Positions 34,158-46,034 of a stretch of 64,000 nt of DNA are shown here, one piece after another. The position numbers were made by a program, and so were the translations under genes. A model generated the notes under the pieces. The model was not told the origin of the DNA. It worked only from the letters and a program-made list of their open reading frames with translations, and searched no databases. The DNA is from Acanthosepion pharaonis (lineage: Eukaryota > Mollusca > Cephalopoda > Sepiida > Sepiidae), in the NCBI GenBank assembly GCA_903632075.3, contig CAHIKZ030003462.1, positions 1 through 64,000 of the forward strand. Reading direction: 5' to 3'. Within the stretch, counting starts at the first letter, position 1; every line of letters starts with the position of its first letter.

Positions 34158-34795
34158 TGTTATGGGCATTATTATATCCATGATATAACACTGTAGTTCT
34201 TGGACACAATGGGATGGCTGAAAGGGAAAAAAGAATGGCAAACATGCATTGTTCTCAGAGAGACTTTTATATTACTAAGACTTACACAAAACTAATACAT
34301 ATATATACACATGTCTCATGCAGGGAATAATATATCACATACATCTATACAGCAAAGCAAAGTTAAGGAGAAACAAAGGGGAAGGGTTTTATACATAATA
34401 TGGAGATGCTCCTGTACTTGGAGAAACCATTTTTAGTACTCCAGATTCAAACAGGCTAGATTCATCTATGTCTTAGGCAAGGACATATTCCACAAACAGG
34501 AAACAGAAAGTTTTGGGTTTTCCCAAACTGACGACTGCAAGATGGAATATATTCCCAAGGAAAATGACATTGTGTATTTGAAAGCTGCAGGGGAGGCATA
34601 TGTAACTTCTGTCTGGGCCATGGTGGAGCCAGAGCTAAAGAAAGCAATCTTATCATTTGGTTGCTGTAAATGAACTGAAAAATGACTGGTGCTTTTGTCG
34701 CTGTATGGAGTGACGTCATGAAGTATCCATCATGTGACCCATATCACTTGTCTCTATGAAAAGGAGATAACTGTCTTCTGTGTTCTTATAAAACA
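34158..34795 (+). repeat. Unclassified ~635-bp dispersed repeat, copy 2
   Basis: Direct copy of 26701-27330 with words in the same order. It starts TGTTATGGGCATTATTATAT and may end TTATAAAACA. A TG...CA outline of this size would fit a solo LTR, but no target duplication, poly(A) context or internal element was found, so the class is open. Strand is arbitrary. Confidence 0.8.
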
Positions 34796-35399
34796 TAACC
34801 TAATATACATCACTTGATGTACATTTAGTACAATTCCAATACAACTTAATGTAAAAGTTACTAGGAATAGTCAGATGTCAATAGGGAAGTGTTATTGCAT
34901 TTGATAGCTGTTTACTTGTCAATCATAATTTGATGTAATCTCAATTTGTCAATTTTTTAGGGTCAAAAAGCATGTGTGTGTGTCAAATTTCTTTTCAATT
35001 GATCCTGTCTATGCAGGGGTGTTCAAAATTCTCAACCAAGTCCACTTGCCTTGGCTGGACTGAGAATTTTTCAGCAGCCCTTCCTGTAATGTATAGATTC
35101 ACAGTCATTATTTAGAAAATGTAGTGATAAAAAGTGATATCTTCAAAATATTCCAAATCAAAATTTAATGATTGAATTTTGACACAGTAGATTCATTTAA
35201 AAGGAATAAACCAAGGGATTCATTCATTTTCTTGGGCTTGCAACAAAACTCTATTTGTATTTTTTCACACTTATCTTTTTTACACATGATTATTCAGTAG
35301 CTATGGTTCCAAAAATTTTACTAGTTTAATAATTTTTGCTTGAATTAAGTGAATATTATTTTCATACATATGCTATTCAATATTTTTTTTTGTAATCGT
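34796..35399. other. AT-rich DNA with an imperfect inverted repeat
   Basis: Near 35025-35075, AAAATTCTCAACCAAGTCCA and TGGACTGAGAATTTTT mirror each other imperfectly, as in a small foldback element. Nothing else was recognised. Confidence 0.5.
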
Positions 35400-36585
35400 T
35401 TCACCCTAAGCAAGGTGTTAATGCAAGGTGTTAATGTTACTAAGACACAAGGAGTAACTGAGAATGAAAGAAAATGAGAGGATGTTAGTGAGGAGAAAGG
35501 ACAATAAAATAACATGATTGAGGAATATAGATGGCAATTGACATTGCATTTGAATTTTCAAAGATTGTAGGTGGCAAGGAGGCAAGAAACCAGAAGAGTT
35601 CCATGGGCGAAAAGTATGAGAGAAACAAATATTAGAATAGAATTTATGGTTACATCTAGCTATTTCAACTGTAAAATGCTGAGGCTGAGTTGCCAATCTA
35701 GTAGTAAGCTTAAGTTCATGCAGTTGAGGTACCAAGGAAGAAAGCTGATTAGAATTATTGCCATGAAAATATTTATAGAAAAGACAGACAAAAGCCATGT
35801 TATGGATGTAGGAAAGTGACTGAAACCGAGATGTCCAGTCAGGAACAATAACAGTACAGACCCTACTTTGAATTTTTTCAATGATTTCAAGATATATAGC
35901 CAGGCCATCAGACCAAATACGGCAGAAATATTCAATGCACAGACAAATGATAGATTTATAGACATGGAAGAACGATTTTGATAAGAATTGTCTGGTCCAG
36001 CACAATGAACCAACTTTCTGAGCAGCAGACCTAGCAATTGATTCAATGTAATCATTCCACTTCATGTCAATAGAAAATGTGAAACCAAGAAGGTGCAAAG
36101 AGTTGCTCTCCTGGAGATTACCACCAGCCAAAATAATTCCCTATGATTGCGACAAGATTGCAGATCTCTTGCCCCAGTTAACAACTGATTGCTAGTCATT
36201 TTTGTGATCAACTGCCAGTTTCACTTTATCCGATCTATTAGATTTACTATTAAGACAGGTGTAATAGTTATATCATTAAAATAAATACAGAGTTGGGAAC
36301 TGATGACATTGAGGTTTTTAATGAAAATAAAAAAAACAACACAGGTCCAAGGATAAAGATCTAGGGGAAACCTACATTAAAGTTAAAGGATCTAGAAGAG
36401 TTGGCCATTTAACATTACTTTCATTACATGATCTTTTAAGAAAGATTGGATCAAGTTGAATATTTGGCCAGACACACTATTGCCCTTCAACTTGTGAAAA
36501 AGGCCAGCATGCCAAAGCTTGTCAAATGTCTTCAAAATATTTAAAGCCACAGCTGTTCTTGTTTAAAGCTTGATAGACATATTCA
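35400..36585 (-). pseudogene. LINE copy A (CR1/Dong-like), 3' half of RT and C-terminal domain
   Basis: LINE proteins copy their RNA at a nicked target. The open part (36131-35418) reads LHLLGFTFSIDMKWNDYIES, IARSAAQKVGSLCWTRQFLS, HVYKSIICLCIEYFCRIWSD, LSYIHNMAFVCLFYKYFHGN and FSHTFRPWNSSGFLPPCHLQ. These are the thumb and C-terminal blocks of a CR1/Jockey-type LINE. Further upstream to 36585 are decayed RT blocks (NRSDKVKLAVDHKND; ALNILKTFDKLWHAGLFHKL). The left end near 35400 matches the 3' end of copy B near 40215 (CACTAAGACACAAGG-type words), marking the element end. Confidence 0.85.
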
Positions 36586-38775
36586 GTGGAGTTGGTCAGT
36601 TTGCCAATTTACATTTTCCAGTTTTGTTTTCCTTGATACCGCGGTTTTGATTCAGTTTTTCAGTTTTAATTTAACATTTTTGCTTTCTAGGGAAGCCATT
36701 CATTTTCTTGCGTAATGATAGCATTTCTAGTTGATATCTGATTTCGTTTGAGATTGATAAATTTGCAACTTATTCCATTCAACTTGCAATTTCTCATGTA
36801 TTTCTGGTCCAATCTTAAAAATATTCATATAGCTGGAAAGAAAATAAATTAATCTTTCTAAATATGTCATTTTTATGTTCTTTTATTCATTGAATTATTT
36901 TTTACAGCAAGTTAAAATGGTATTTTGCTTTGAACAGCCGAAAATGTGAAATATGATCCCGTCCGAGACTAAATTTTACACATTACTTTGTTTCACAAAA
37001 TCAAAGTAACCAATCTTCTTGAAATTGTACACTCAATTAGAATAGAAGACACATTTAACTACAACCAGGAAGGTGTTCATTTCTTATCTGACCTGTGGAA
37101 GTGAATCCCTTCAAAAATAAGAAGCAAAAAAATAAAAAAAAGATTATGTGTGGTAAAAAAAAAAAAAAAAAACTTTCAAATTATTGAAACTTGTGACTTG
37201 TTGCCTAAAATAAACGTCCCATATACTTTTTTTTTGACTTTCAAGTGTTGTTTTTTGAAACGTCTGTCATTGTGAGAGTTTTAACTGGTGCAAAACGGCT
37301 CAATATTTGGTTTTAAACAAGGTTAATAAAAATTTATAGACATGTGTTAAAAACCGCTAGAATTAAAAACCCGAAAACTGCGAATCGGGGTGGGTAATAA
37401 GTAGGGATTGTCTATCTAAAGTTAGTTTTTAGGCTTTAAAAGTAATTTAGTCATAGAATTGTCAACTATAAATAACTACCATATTTAGTAAAAATTTGGT
37501 AAAATACGGAAGAAATCATCACATAAAGTATCTATATTTGTGTCTTTGAACAATACGTTTTTGAGAGAGAAAATAGTATTATGAGGTGGCTTTTAAAAAG
37601 CCAAAAAATGTAACCCCTCATGTTTAAAATAATTAAAAATACAGCAATTCTCTTCTGGTATGCTAGTCAACTGTTATTTTTTTGCAAATAAATTTCTTCT
37701 AAACAAGGAAAATCAATGAGTTATTTGTTTTTCACTAAATAAATTTGTTTTTTTATTTAGCAAATACACCTAAAATTAAATATTAAAAATAATTAAAAGC
37801 TTTCATTTTCATTTTTAGAATGTGTAAATTTCCAAATCTGTGAGTATCACCTGTTCTTTTTTAGATACATATTTTAAAACTGAAATTAAAAACTATTTTA
37901 ATCATTTTAATATAATCTTACTTAAGTGTATTTATTCGCCAGATAAAACCATAAAGATATTTGTAAAAATAAAATTAATTAATTTTCCTTTTTTGGAAGA
38001 ATTATAGGCAGAACAGTAAAATACCCACTGAACACTAATTTTTTAGGTGTATTTGCTAGATAGAAACATGCTTTTATTTGTAGAAAGCAAACACTATAGA
38101 CTCACATATCTGCAAATGTACACATTTTAAAAGTGAAATTAAGAATTATTTTATTCTTAATATCTAATTTAAATGCATTCCTTAGATAAAAATCAAATTT
38201 ATCCATGAAATAAAATTTTCATTTTTCTTGTGTTTACAATACATTATTTCAACAACTTTATTTCATGATTGGCATACACTGGCTTACTAAAAATTAAAAA
38301 ACAATTTTATTTTTATCCTTACAAAAAATTTGACTTCATAAAATTTATCATTAAGACGAAACTGGCAACTATTTTTTAATTTTTACTCGCTATTTTGTTG
38401 TTAACTTAATGTTACTACACAAAGTTTTTTTTTTTTTTTAAACTGAAACAAATAGATTTCAGACATTATGTCGTATTTCCTTTTTTTTTTGTTGCATTTC
38501 TTTTGTAAACAAATAGATTTCACATTTATTTTCTAAATCTAGTCAAATGTTTTTAACATATTTTGTTCAATCTTTTTCTCTTAAATGTTGATAAAATTAA
38601 ATTTTATTAACATCTGAAAGTTTTTTCCAATAGTGTTTCTTTGGATATGGTCACTCAGTAGTGATAGCACTTAAAAAACCAAATGATTTCAGTTTCATAA
38701 AAAATTTTGATGCAGTTTCACGGTGTGAAGATGAAACCGAAAAATGTTGGTTTTTCAGTTAAATCACCCATCTCT
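36586..38775. mobile_element. DNA-transposon-like insertion inside LINE copy A, no transposase
   Basis: Splits the LINE frame. The flanks CATATTCA (36578-36585) and AATATTCA (38776-38783) agree at 7 of 8 bases, the duplication size of hAT elements. Ends read inward GTGGAGTTGGTCAGTTTGCC and AGAGATGGGTGATTTAACTG, only loosely alike. No transposase frame is present in its 2.19 kb, which is AT-rich. An internal inverted word, TAGCAAATACACCTAAAA, occurs at about 37757 and mirrored near 38042-38058. Insertion is well supported by the LINE on both sides; the class is tentative. Confidence 0.55.
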
Positions 38776-38783
38776 AATATTCA

Positions 38784-39620
38784 TTAATAGCTGTTAATAT
38801 ATATTGCCAGTTGACCAGGAGAAGAGAAAACCATATTTATTTGAAAGAAGGCCTTGTGAAGTGAGATACTTAACCAATTCATAGTTGATTAGAGCTTCTA
38901 GTACTTTGCCAAAAAGCAGTAAAAGACTAATAGGATGATAATTCAAGGAATTAGAATGTTCACCAAAGTTCTTAAAGACAGGAACTACAGAAGAGGATTT
39001 CTAATAAGGTAGAAAGTAAGAAGCAGCAGGGCTTTTGTTGTAAAGTTTAGAGAGAACAGGAGCCAGTTTAGGTGCACAATTTTTAGGGCTATTGCAGGGA
39101 TGCCATCTAGTCTTGTGGGAATCTAGCTGGAAAATTAAGGCAAAATCAGGTAATGATACACCTGATGAGTTGAAAGAGAATTTCTGAGAAAAGCATTTTG
39201 TTTTATTGGCAGTAGATGACAATACTTCAAACTGATTAAAGAGAAGAGGGGTTTAAGATTTACTCATGTTCAGCACACTCTTACATTAGCTGCCAGTAAT
39301 CATGAGAAACAAATTTGTGAGAGAGTATAAGGCGGCTCATTTTATCAGTGAACAGTGACTTAATCTTATGAGCAGATTCAAACTATAATATTGGTATAGC
39401 TAGAAGTGATTCCTGTAGACTATAGTAGCTGAACAGGCAGTGTGAACCAAGGAGGAGATTGCGGTTTCCCTTGGAATTTTTATAATGGCACAAAAGCATC
39501 TATGCTGACTTTCTTCACAGAAGAAACCTTAATGTCACAATTTTTCAATTAAATAGATTTTCCAGAGGTCATGAATGTGAATTTTAGAAGCCTTTCAGTA
39601 AAGAGAAATATTTGAACATC
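38784..39620 (-). pseudogene. LINE copy A, 5' part (before and into RT)
   Basis: Continues copy A beyond the insert. The clearest block (39222-39001) reads ANKTKCFSQKFSFNSSGVSL then APKLAPVLSKLYNKSPAASY, matching the region ahead of the RT fingers in this family; copy B has FARKFSLNSTLDSFGVSLPS in the same place. It goes on to VPVFKNFGEHSNSLNYHPIS and LEALINYELVKYLTSQGLL (about 38990-38840), RT fingers. Stops and shifts occur throughout; the copy fades out near 39620. Confidence 0.78.
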
Positions 39621-40214
39621 ATTTAATTTTATTAGGAAATTTTAATTTCATAACTTTTTAAATGCTTATTTCTGCTTTTCAAAACAACCCCTGTTTAAAG
39701 CATCAACTGTTTTGCTAGATTCTTCAAAATAAACTAAGCTTATTGAAAAATTAAAAGCAATATTTTGTCCTCATATAAACTAATCTAGCATTTGTTTAAA
39801 GGGTATTTCATAATTTTGTTAAGACTAAATTGCACGACTAGCAGCTCTTGAAATATCAGCTATGGACTTGTAAATGACACTTCATTTTAACTTCTGAACA
39901 TTGAATCAGATTGCTTACATGACTTATTTAAAATTTAGATATAAGTATGGAATACACTGAAGATAAATCCTTTTCAGAAAAAAAATGTACAAGAAATTTT
40001 CAAATTAAATCTTTAATTAATAAAATATATTTTAACATATGTAATAATATAGGTATGATATTGTTTTTCTATAGAACTAAAACTTTAAAGGAAATTTTAT
40101 ATTTTATACAGTATAGTTTCCAATAAAATATAACTTACAAATTATGAAGACAATTTGATTCTTTGTATTTTGTTATTTCATCATAATTATCATTATTTAT
40201 AATATTTTTTTTTT
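39621..40214. other. AT-rich DNA; nothing recognised
   Basis: Separates the two LINE copies; A and T runs only. Confidence 0.6.
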
Positions 40215-41194
40215 ATTTTTTAATTGGTATCACCACATGTGAGGCAGTAAAGCCACTAAGACACAAGGGGTTACAGGGTGTGGAAGAATTAGGAACAGAA
40301 ACATTAATAATGAGTGTGAAGAGGAAAGAGTAATCAGAGGGGACAGTAGATAGAAATTTGCATTGCATGTAAAGTTTTGCAGATTAAAGTTGACTGGAAA
40401 GCATGGAACCAGAAGGTAATTCCACAAGCAATAAGTGTGAGAAAAGAAACTATTAACATAGAATTTATGGTTACATCTAGCCAGCTCAACAGTAAATTGA
40501 TAAGATCTCAACACCAGTTTAATACTACACTTAAATTTAAAAAGTTTAGGTGGCATAGTGAAGAGCTCATTGGAAGAATTACCATGAAAATATTTATAGA
40601 AAAAGCACAGGGAAGCAACCTTATGGTGGTGGGAAAGTGAGTGAAGCTGAGCTACCACATCAGGACCAATAATATTGCTTTATTTCTTCTTTGGATCTTA
40701 TCAAGGAGCTCAAGATAAATAGCAGGCGCACTGGACCATATGTGGCAACAATATTCTAAGTATGGATGAATGTTACAAGTATGTAAGATATATTCTGGAG
40801 GGAAAAGTTGTCTTTCTTAGCAGCTGACCTAACAATGGATACGATATAATCTTTCCACTTCAGGTTAACTGAGAACATTAATCCAAGAAGGCACAACAAG
40901 TCACTTTCCTGGAAGTTAGCATCAGCCATGTTGATGGAAGGCAAAAATAGGTTCTCCAATATGATTAAAACAGAGCAGTTTAGTTTTGGAGGTATTAAAA
41001 TAAATAATCTTTTGCCCTAGTTAATGTGGACTTGTGGTCGTTTTGGACATCGGCTACCATTTTGACTTTGTTGGACTGATTAGCCTTACTATCAAAGCAG
41101 GAGTAAATGGTTGTGTCATCAGTGTAGATACCAAGTTCAGAGTTGATGTCATTGGGAAGGTCATTAATGAAAATTAAAAACAGAGTAGGACCAA
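40215..41194 (-). pseudogene. LINE copy B (CR1/Dong-like), RT palm to C-terminus
   Basis: Begins after the 328-bp insert with LGPTLFLIFINDLPNDINSE, then GIYTDDTTIYSC. The YTDD box holds the two catalytic Asp residues, so the active site is kept. Next come LLGLMFSVNLKWKDYIVSIV (near 40890-40830) and VAQLHSLSHHHKVASLCFFY, KYFHGNSSNELFTMPPKLFK, SHTYCLWNY (40658-40230), the C-terminal blocks. A gap and frameshifts remove the segment with KSTIRPCMEY-type residues around 40760-40680. It is the same family as copy A, in the same orientation about 4.8 kb away. Confidence 0.85.
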
Positions 41195-41532
41195 GGTTGT
41201 GTTGCAGAGTAAGAAAAGTTTTTCTTCCTCCATATGAGTTTGAATCCATCGTCGCCAAGTTGTTGTAGAGTAGTTTCACAGTGGAGGCTTGTATTTCACT
41301 GTCAGTCCTAAAATAGGTTCGACATACAAAACATTAGGAACTTGATATAATAGTTAATGACGCAGAGAAATCTAGTGGTGGTCGCTGATACTTCTAGTAT
41401 CCGACTAACGGTCGTCCGACATTGATTCACTGACCAACTCACTGAGCGACTGACCACTGCTGATACTCCTACTTATTATAGGTGGGAGAGTCTATTAACA
41501 ATAGAATAGGTGTGTTTCACTATAACAGGTTG
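41195..41532 (-). mobile_element. LTR-retrotransposon-derived 328-bp insert with 5-bp target duplication
   Basis: GGTTG flanks the insert on both sides (41195-41199, 41528-41532), the 5-bp duplication typical of Gypsy integration. On the minus strand it consists of a 267-bp LTR (41527-41261, from TGTTATAGTGAAACACACC to CTACTCTACAACA), then a primer-site-like ACTTGGCGACGATGGATTCA, a short leader with ATGGAGGAAGAAAAAC, and a last ~20 bp (ending ACTCTGCAACA, 41200) that resembles the LTR 3' end. It is thus LTR, primer site and a stump of the second LTR, with nearly all internal DNA gone. The LTR matches 22255-22531. Confidence 0.82.
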
Positions 41533-42900
41533 GCACTCTGGGGGATGCTGGCATTAGTACGAAAGGACCTAGATGAGTGGCTGTTCAGGATAACCTTCAT
41601 TTCACAATTTGATACACTGGATCAGTTCAAAAATGTGCCTGAAGACACTGTACCTTTTCAACTTGTAGAGAAGACTTGTATGATAAACCTTGTTAAAGGC
41701 TTTCAAGATGTGCAATGCTACAGCTTGGACTTCACCGTTTTTATCTAGAGTAGGAATGATTTCTGCAGTACATCAGCAGTTGATTTGGAGAAACAAAAGC
41801 CATACTGTTTGTCGGGGAAAAGGCCCTGTGATGAGAGATGACGAACCAATTCAGAATTGATTAGGGCCTCTAGGAGTTCCCAAAAAGAGGTAGAAGGCTA
41901 ACAATTGGAAGGGTCAGAAATTTCACCAAAGATCTTAAAACCTGAAACAGATGATGACTTCCAGCAGGCAAGAAAGCAGGAGTTAGCAAGGCATAGTTTA
42001 GAGAGAACAGGAGCCAGTTCAGGAGCACACTTCTATGACTATAACAAGGATATTATTGAATCCACATGTTTTATAGGGATCTAGGTTAGAGATGATAGCA
42101 GAAACTATAGAAAGGGTTATATGCATATCACTCAACAGAGACTCCATTCTAAGTGAGTAGCTAGGCAGGGATACTCCAAATGAGTCAAGAGTAGAGTTTA
42201 AGGAGAATTTTCGGGCAAAGCATTCAGCTTTATCGACAGAGGATATTAACATCTCAAATTGATTGGAGAGGGGAGGAATAGAGACCTTACACTTATTTAA
42301 TACCCTATTACAGAGCTGCCAGTAATCACATGAGCCAAAGTTGTTAGATGCTATGCAGTGCCTCATTCTCTCAGGAAACTGGGATTTAGCTCCTCTGAGG
42401 ACTTTTTTACATTTATTACAAGCATCAACAAATAGGTGCCTATTGTGATGTGGGCTGTCACACTGGTATAACTGAAAATAATGGTTCCTCTGTGCTATAG
42501 CAGCTGAGAATGCTGGTGTGAAAGAACAGAGATTTCACCTGATGTTTCTGAGAAGAACGTGTCCATACTGGCTTTAACCCAAGAAGAAATCTCCATAGTG
42601 TAATTCTCAATTGGAAGGTTAAAGATATTAGTACAAGGGGTATCATGGAGAAAATCAAGGATCAAGTCCCAATCAGCATGCTGGTTAACGGAAAGAGGAC
42701 TTATGAATAGGGGGTTCTTATTTAATAGATGAAATATCAATAAATACCACTGAGTGGTTTGTGTTACCAAGAGGGCTGTGTTGCAAAGCTCAAGAGTGAG
42801 GAGAGGAGGTAAGAAATAAATCAAGTAGTGAAGCCTGTTGCTCAGTTTTGCTAGGGAAACTAGTAGGGAAGTCTCCGATTTTAGTAAGGGATTAGACAAT
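41533..42900 (-). pseudogene. LINE copy B, endonuclease end to RT fingers
   Basis: Upstream half of copy B. At 42899-42495 are NPLLKSETSLLVSLAKLSNR, HADWDLILDFLHDTPCTNIF and IENYTMEISSWVKASMDTFF, the end of the endonuclease and the linker. At 42366-42019 are NNFGSCDYWQLCNRVLNKCK and AECFARKFSLNSTLDSFGVS. Then FPDKQYGFCFSKSTADVLQK (about 41830-41770) and IPQSANL at the insert, where the family has VPQGS. The first catalytic Asp block (ALDISKAFD) is degraded near 41700. The 5' end of the endonuclease is missing, a usual LINE truncation. Confidence 0.82.
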
Positions 42901-42920
42901 GGAAAAATTTAATGTCTGAA

Positions 42921-45376
42921 TACTGGCAATATTTGTACCTTTAAAATGTTTAAGCTACATGCCATGGTGAGCATTAAAGATTATGGGAAAATTTATATAG
43001 TTATTTTATGAAAAACACCTTAATCTACAAACTGTTATTTGCCAATAAAATGATATACAAAGAAACTTAACACATGTTTATCACTGTTTAAAGTTACCAA
43101 GTTGATTATCCATGTAATTCTACCCATTCACTCTTCCCTCTGTTTACTAGCATGACATAACATTAATAAGACTATAATGGAAATATCAGTAGCACAAAAG
43201 TGATACCAACAATTTTGATTGAGCATGGTATAAGTATTAAAACATATCATAGCACATACAATATCTTTTATATTAATCAGGAAATAACTTTTATTTACTT
43301 AGGTTAAAATAATTTTAAAATATTTTTTTTATCTATTGGAAAAGCTAACAAAAACTACTTTTCTAAATATTTATGTATAACTTACTCTCTTTTTTCTTGT
43401 TAATTTGGTCTTTGGATTTTAGATCAATAGAAAGTGCTTTCATGGTTTTTGTTTTCAATTATATCCACCAGTGGTAACATTGCCGAGAGGAACATGCTGG
43501 CAGTCCAATAACAGGTCACCAGTGATAAATGCTAGTGGCAGATTGGTGGCTTGCATGTAGGGCAGACAAGATATCCCTAGACATGGACAGTGAAATGAGA
43601 ACATTCTACTCCTTTAATATTTTACTTTGTGATAAAACATTTTTAGCTGTCATCAAAACTTGTAGATGTTTTTAAAGTTTTAGTAGAATATTGAATACTT
43701 ATTATTAACTTATTTTTTCCTTTTATTATTAAGATTTCGCTTATTTATAACTTTTATTTTTTTTATTTTATGTTTAAAGTGAGTCTGTCATTTATATTTA
43801 TTGTTTACTTTTATTCAATTTTACGAGTAACTTGAGACAGATATAATTGTTAACTCTCCTGCCTATAAAATGAATTGCTAAGCATGTTTGTCTTAGAATT
43901 AGAAGTTATTTATTTTTATTAATGTCAGGTAAGTTGGTTACTATTTGAATTTATGCATACAACTGGATTGTAATATTCTCTTCAAATAATAATGTTCAGA
44001 GCAGACTAAGACCAGGACTAATTAATTTCTTGGCTTGTGGTAGATATTAAGGAAACTCACAGGAGAGAACCTTTTCCAGCTAAAAGTAAATGATACTGGA
44101 GAATAACAAGTAGACTATAAATGAACCTGTAAAAGCCTAAATAGAGAAACAAAAAATTAAATTAACTTGATAATTGCTGGCAAAGCCAAACTGTTTAAAG
44201 ATGTAACTATCATAAATGGTTGCTTGTTGTGTCAAATTTAACTTTAAAATTTTAAGAAGCAAAATGTTTCACAGAAAGGAAACATACCCAAACAAAGGCA
44301 GAGAGAACATCACCAATTTTAGACAGAAATCAAGAACAGATTTCAGGCTTTATTCCAGTGGAATAAAGATAACATAGGAAATATAACAGCAAATTGCCAG
44401 CAGAGTTAAGAAAAGGAAATATTTAAAGCCAGCACTAGAACTGATGAAAAAGAAGATAGATGTGGTTGTAATCAAATGGAAAATGCAGAATTAAACTAAT
44501 TAAGAAAAAAAAATTATCAGGAAAAGTTTGAACCAAGCTCGATCTGTAACTCAGACCTTCAAAGTTTTCCAGTTTATAATGCTGTATCAAGTCAATATTT
44601 TCCTCAGAAATAACCATTAATTTAATGTAATTTTTACAATCATTTGACCAGATTACAAGATCCAAACACTGGAAAGTTAATGCAATTTGAGCTGGTTGTA
44701 AAAACTGTCAATAATTTATAATTTTTCTTGTGTGAAAATAACTCCCAGAATGTTTCTTTCTTTGACAAAATTGACTTGAACTGTCAAAATTTTATTGACA
44801 GTTTTGCAACATCTTTGTGTAGTCTCTCCAAGGACTCTAGTAACTGGTCATGTTTGCATGTGTAACTTTTCTGAGAATACTTGCAAGCCATGATGTTGAT
44901 TATCTTTTTATGCTTATTTATCTTTTGCAATCAGGTCACATAGTCAATGGAGTGTTAGTCATTTTTTAGTTTTCATCATGCCTTTCTAGCAATGGCAATT
45001 AATAAGAGGTAGGAAGTAGCAATGATTAAGGCTCTTCCTTCATGGATTATAAGTATTTTCTCATTATTGCCCAACTAAATTATTTTTTTATTTACTATAT
45101 TATCCTCCACAATGCAAATTATCTTCTCCATTACCAATACAAAAACAATAATAGAGAAATTGATAAACAATCTTGTTGCAATTGGCTAAAATATTTTGTA
45201 AGTATTTGAGATAATTATAACTAAGTAATTCATCGAGTCTAGAAGAAACCTCAACAGAATGCAGAAAGCACTGGACTGCTGTTTCGTCCTATATTTGGGA
45301 CTCATCAGCAGTGTGAATCCACTACCAAGAATTGAAACCCAGACAGTTATGTTATCAGGCAAACATAGAAAGAAAC

Positions 45377-45446
<70 letters not shown>

Positions 45447-46029
45447 AAGTACATTGATATAGTTTGGAATCCAAAAAACTCCATTGCTTTTTCTATCAGT
45501 ATGTACTTTACTGATATAAGTATTTTCAAGGTGGTTGATTAACTTTAACCACTTATGTTTCTTATAACTTCATGTTTAATGCTATCTACTAGGACCCAAT
45601 CCTCTGTAACGAATTTCTTGATGTGCACATGACACAGAAAGTTCTAAAAGAGTTGTAGATTTGTGACTCTTCTTTTGTAGAATTTATATGACACACCATT
45701 AATATTCATCATGCATGTGGTTTCACTTTCTGGGCAAAATTTTCTATCACCTTATTTTATGGGTGAAGTATTGAATTCTGCTTCCAGTGGATGTGGTCTC
45801 TCAAGTCCCACTGGAATGGCCCAAAAGAACATCAATTCATTTCCTGCTATTTTTTTCTCTTAGAACAATTTCTTTGCCAGTTTACATTGATCCTCTTCCT
45901 TTTTGTTAAATTTCATTACATTTTTCAGATTGTACCGTTGAAATTATTTTGGAACAAACTGATTTTCCTAAATTCAAATTATTACTGGAGAAGAAAAACA
46001 AGAATTAAATAAAACTGTTAAATAAGAGT
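42921..46029. other. AT-rich DNA with repeat traces
   Basis: Near 43480-43700 GAAATGAGAACATTCTACTC and TAGCTGTCATCAAAACTTG weakly recall the SINE body. At 45250-45365 is a block with GGACTGCTGTTTCGTCC and GGGACTCATCAGCAGTG, mirrored words seen in cephalopod-type repeats, then AGAATTGAAACCCAGACAG, a possible minus-strand B box. A (TA)n follows. No host coding segment was identified. Confidence 0.45.
45382..45437. repeat. (TA)n microsatellite, about 28 units
   Basis: Uninterrupted TA, followed by a short CA run. Confidence 0.97.
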
Positions 46030-46034
46030 GGACC

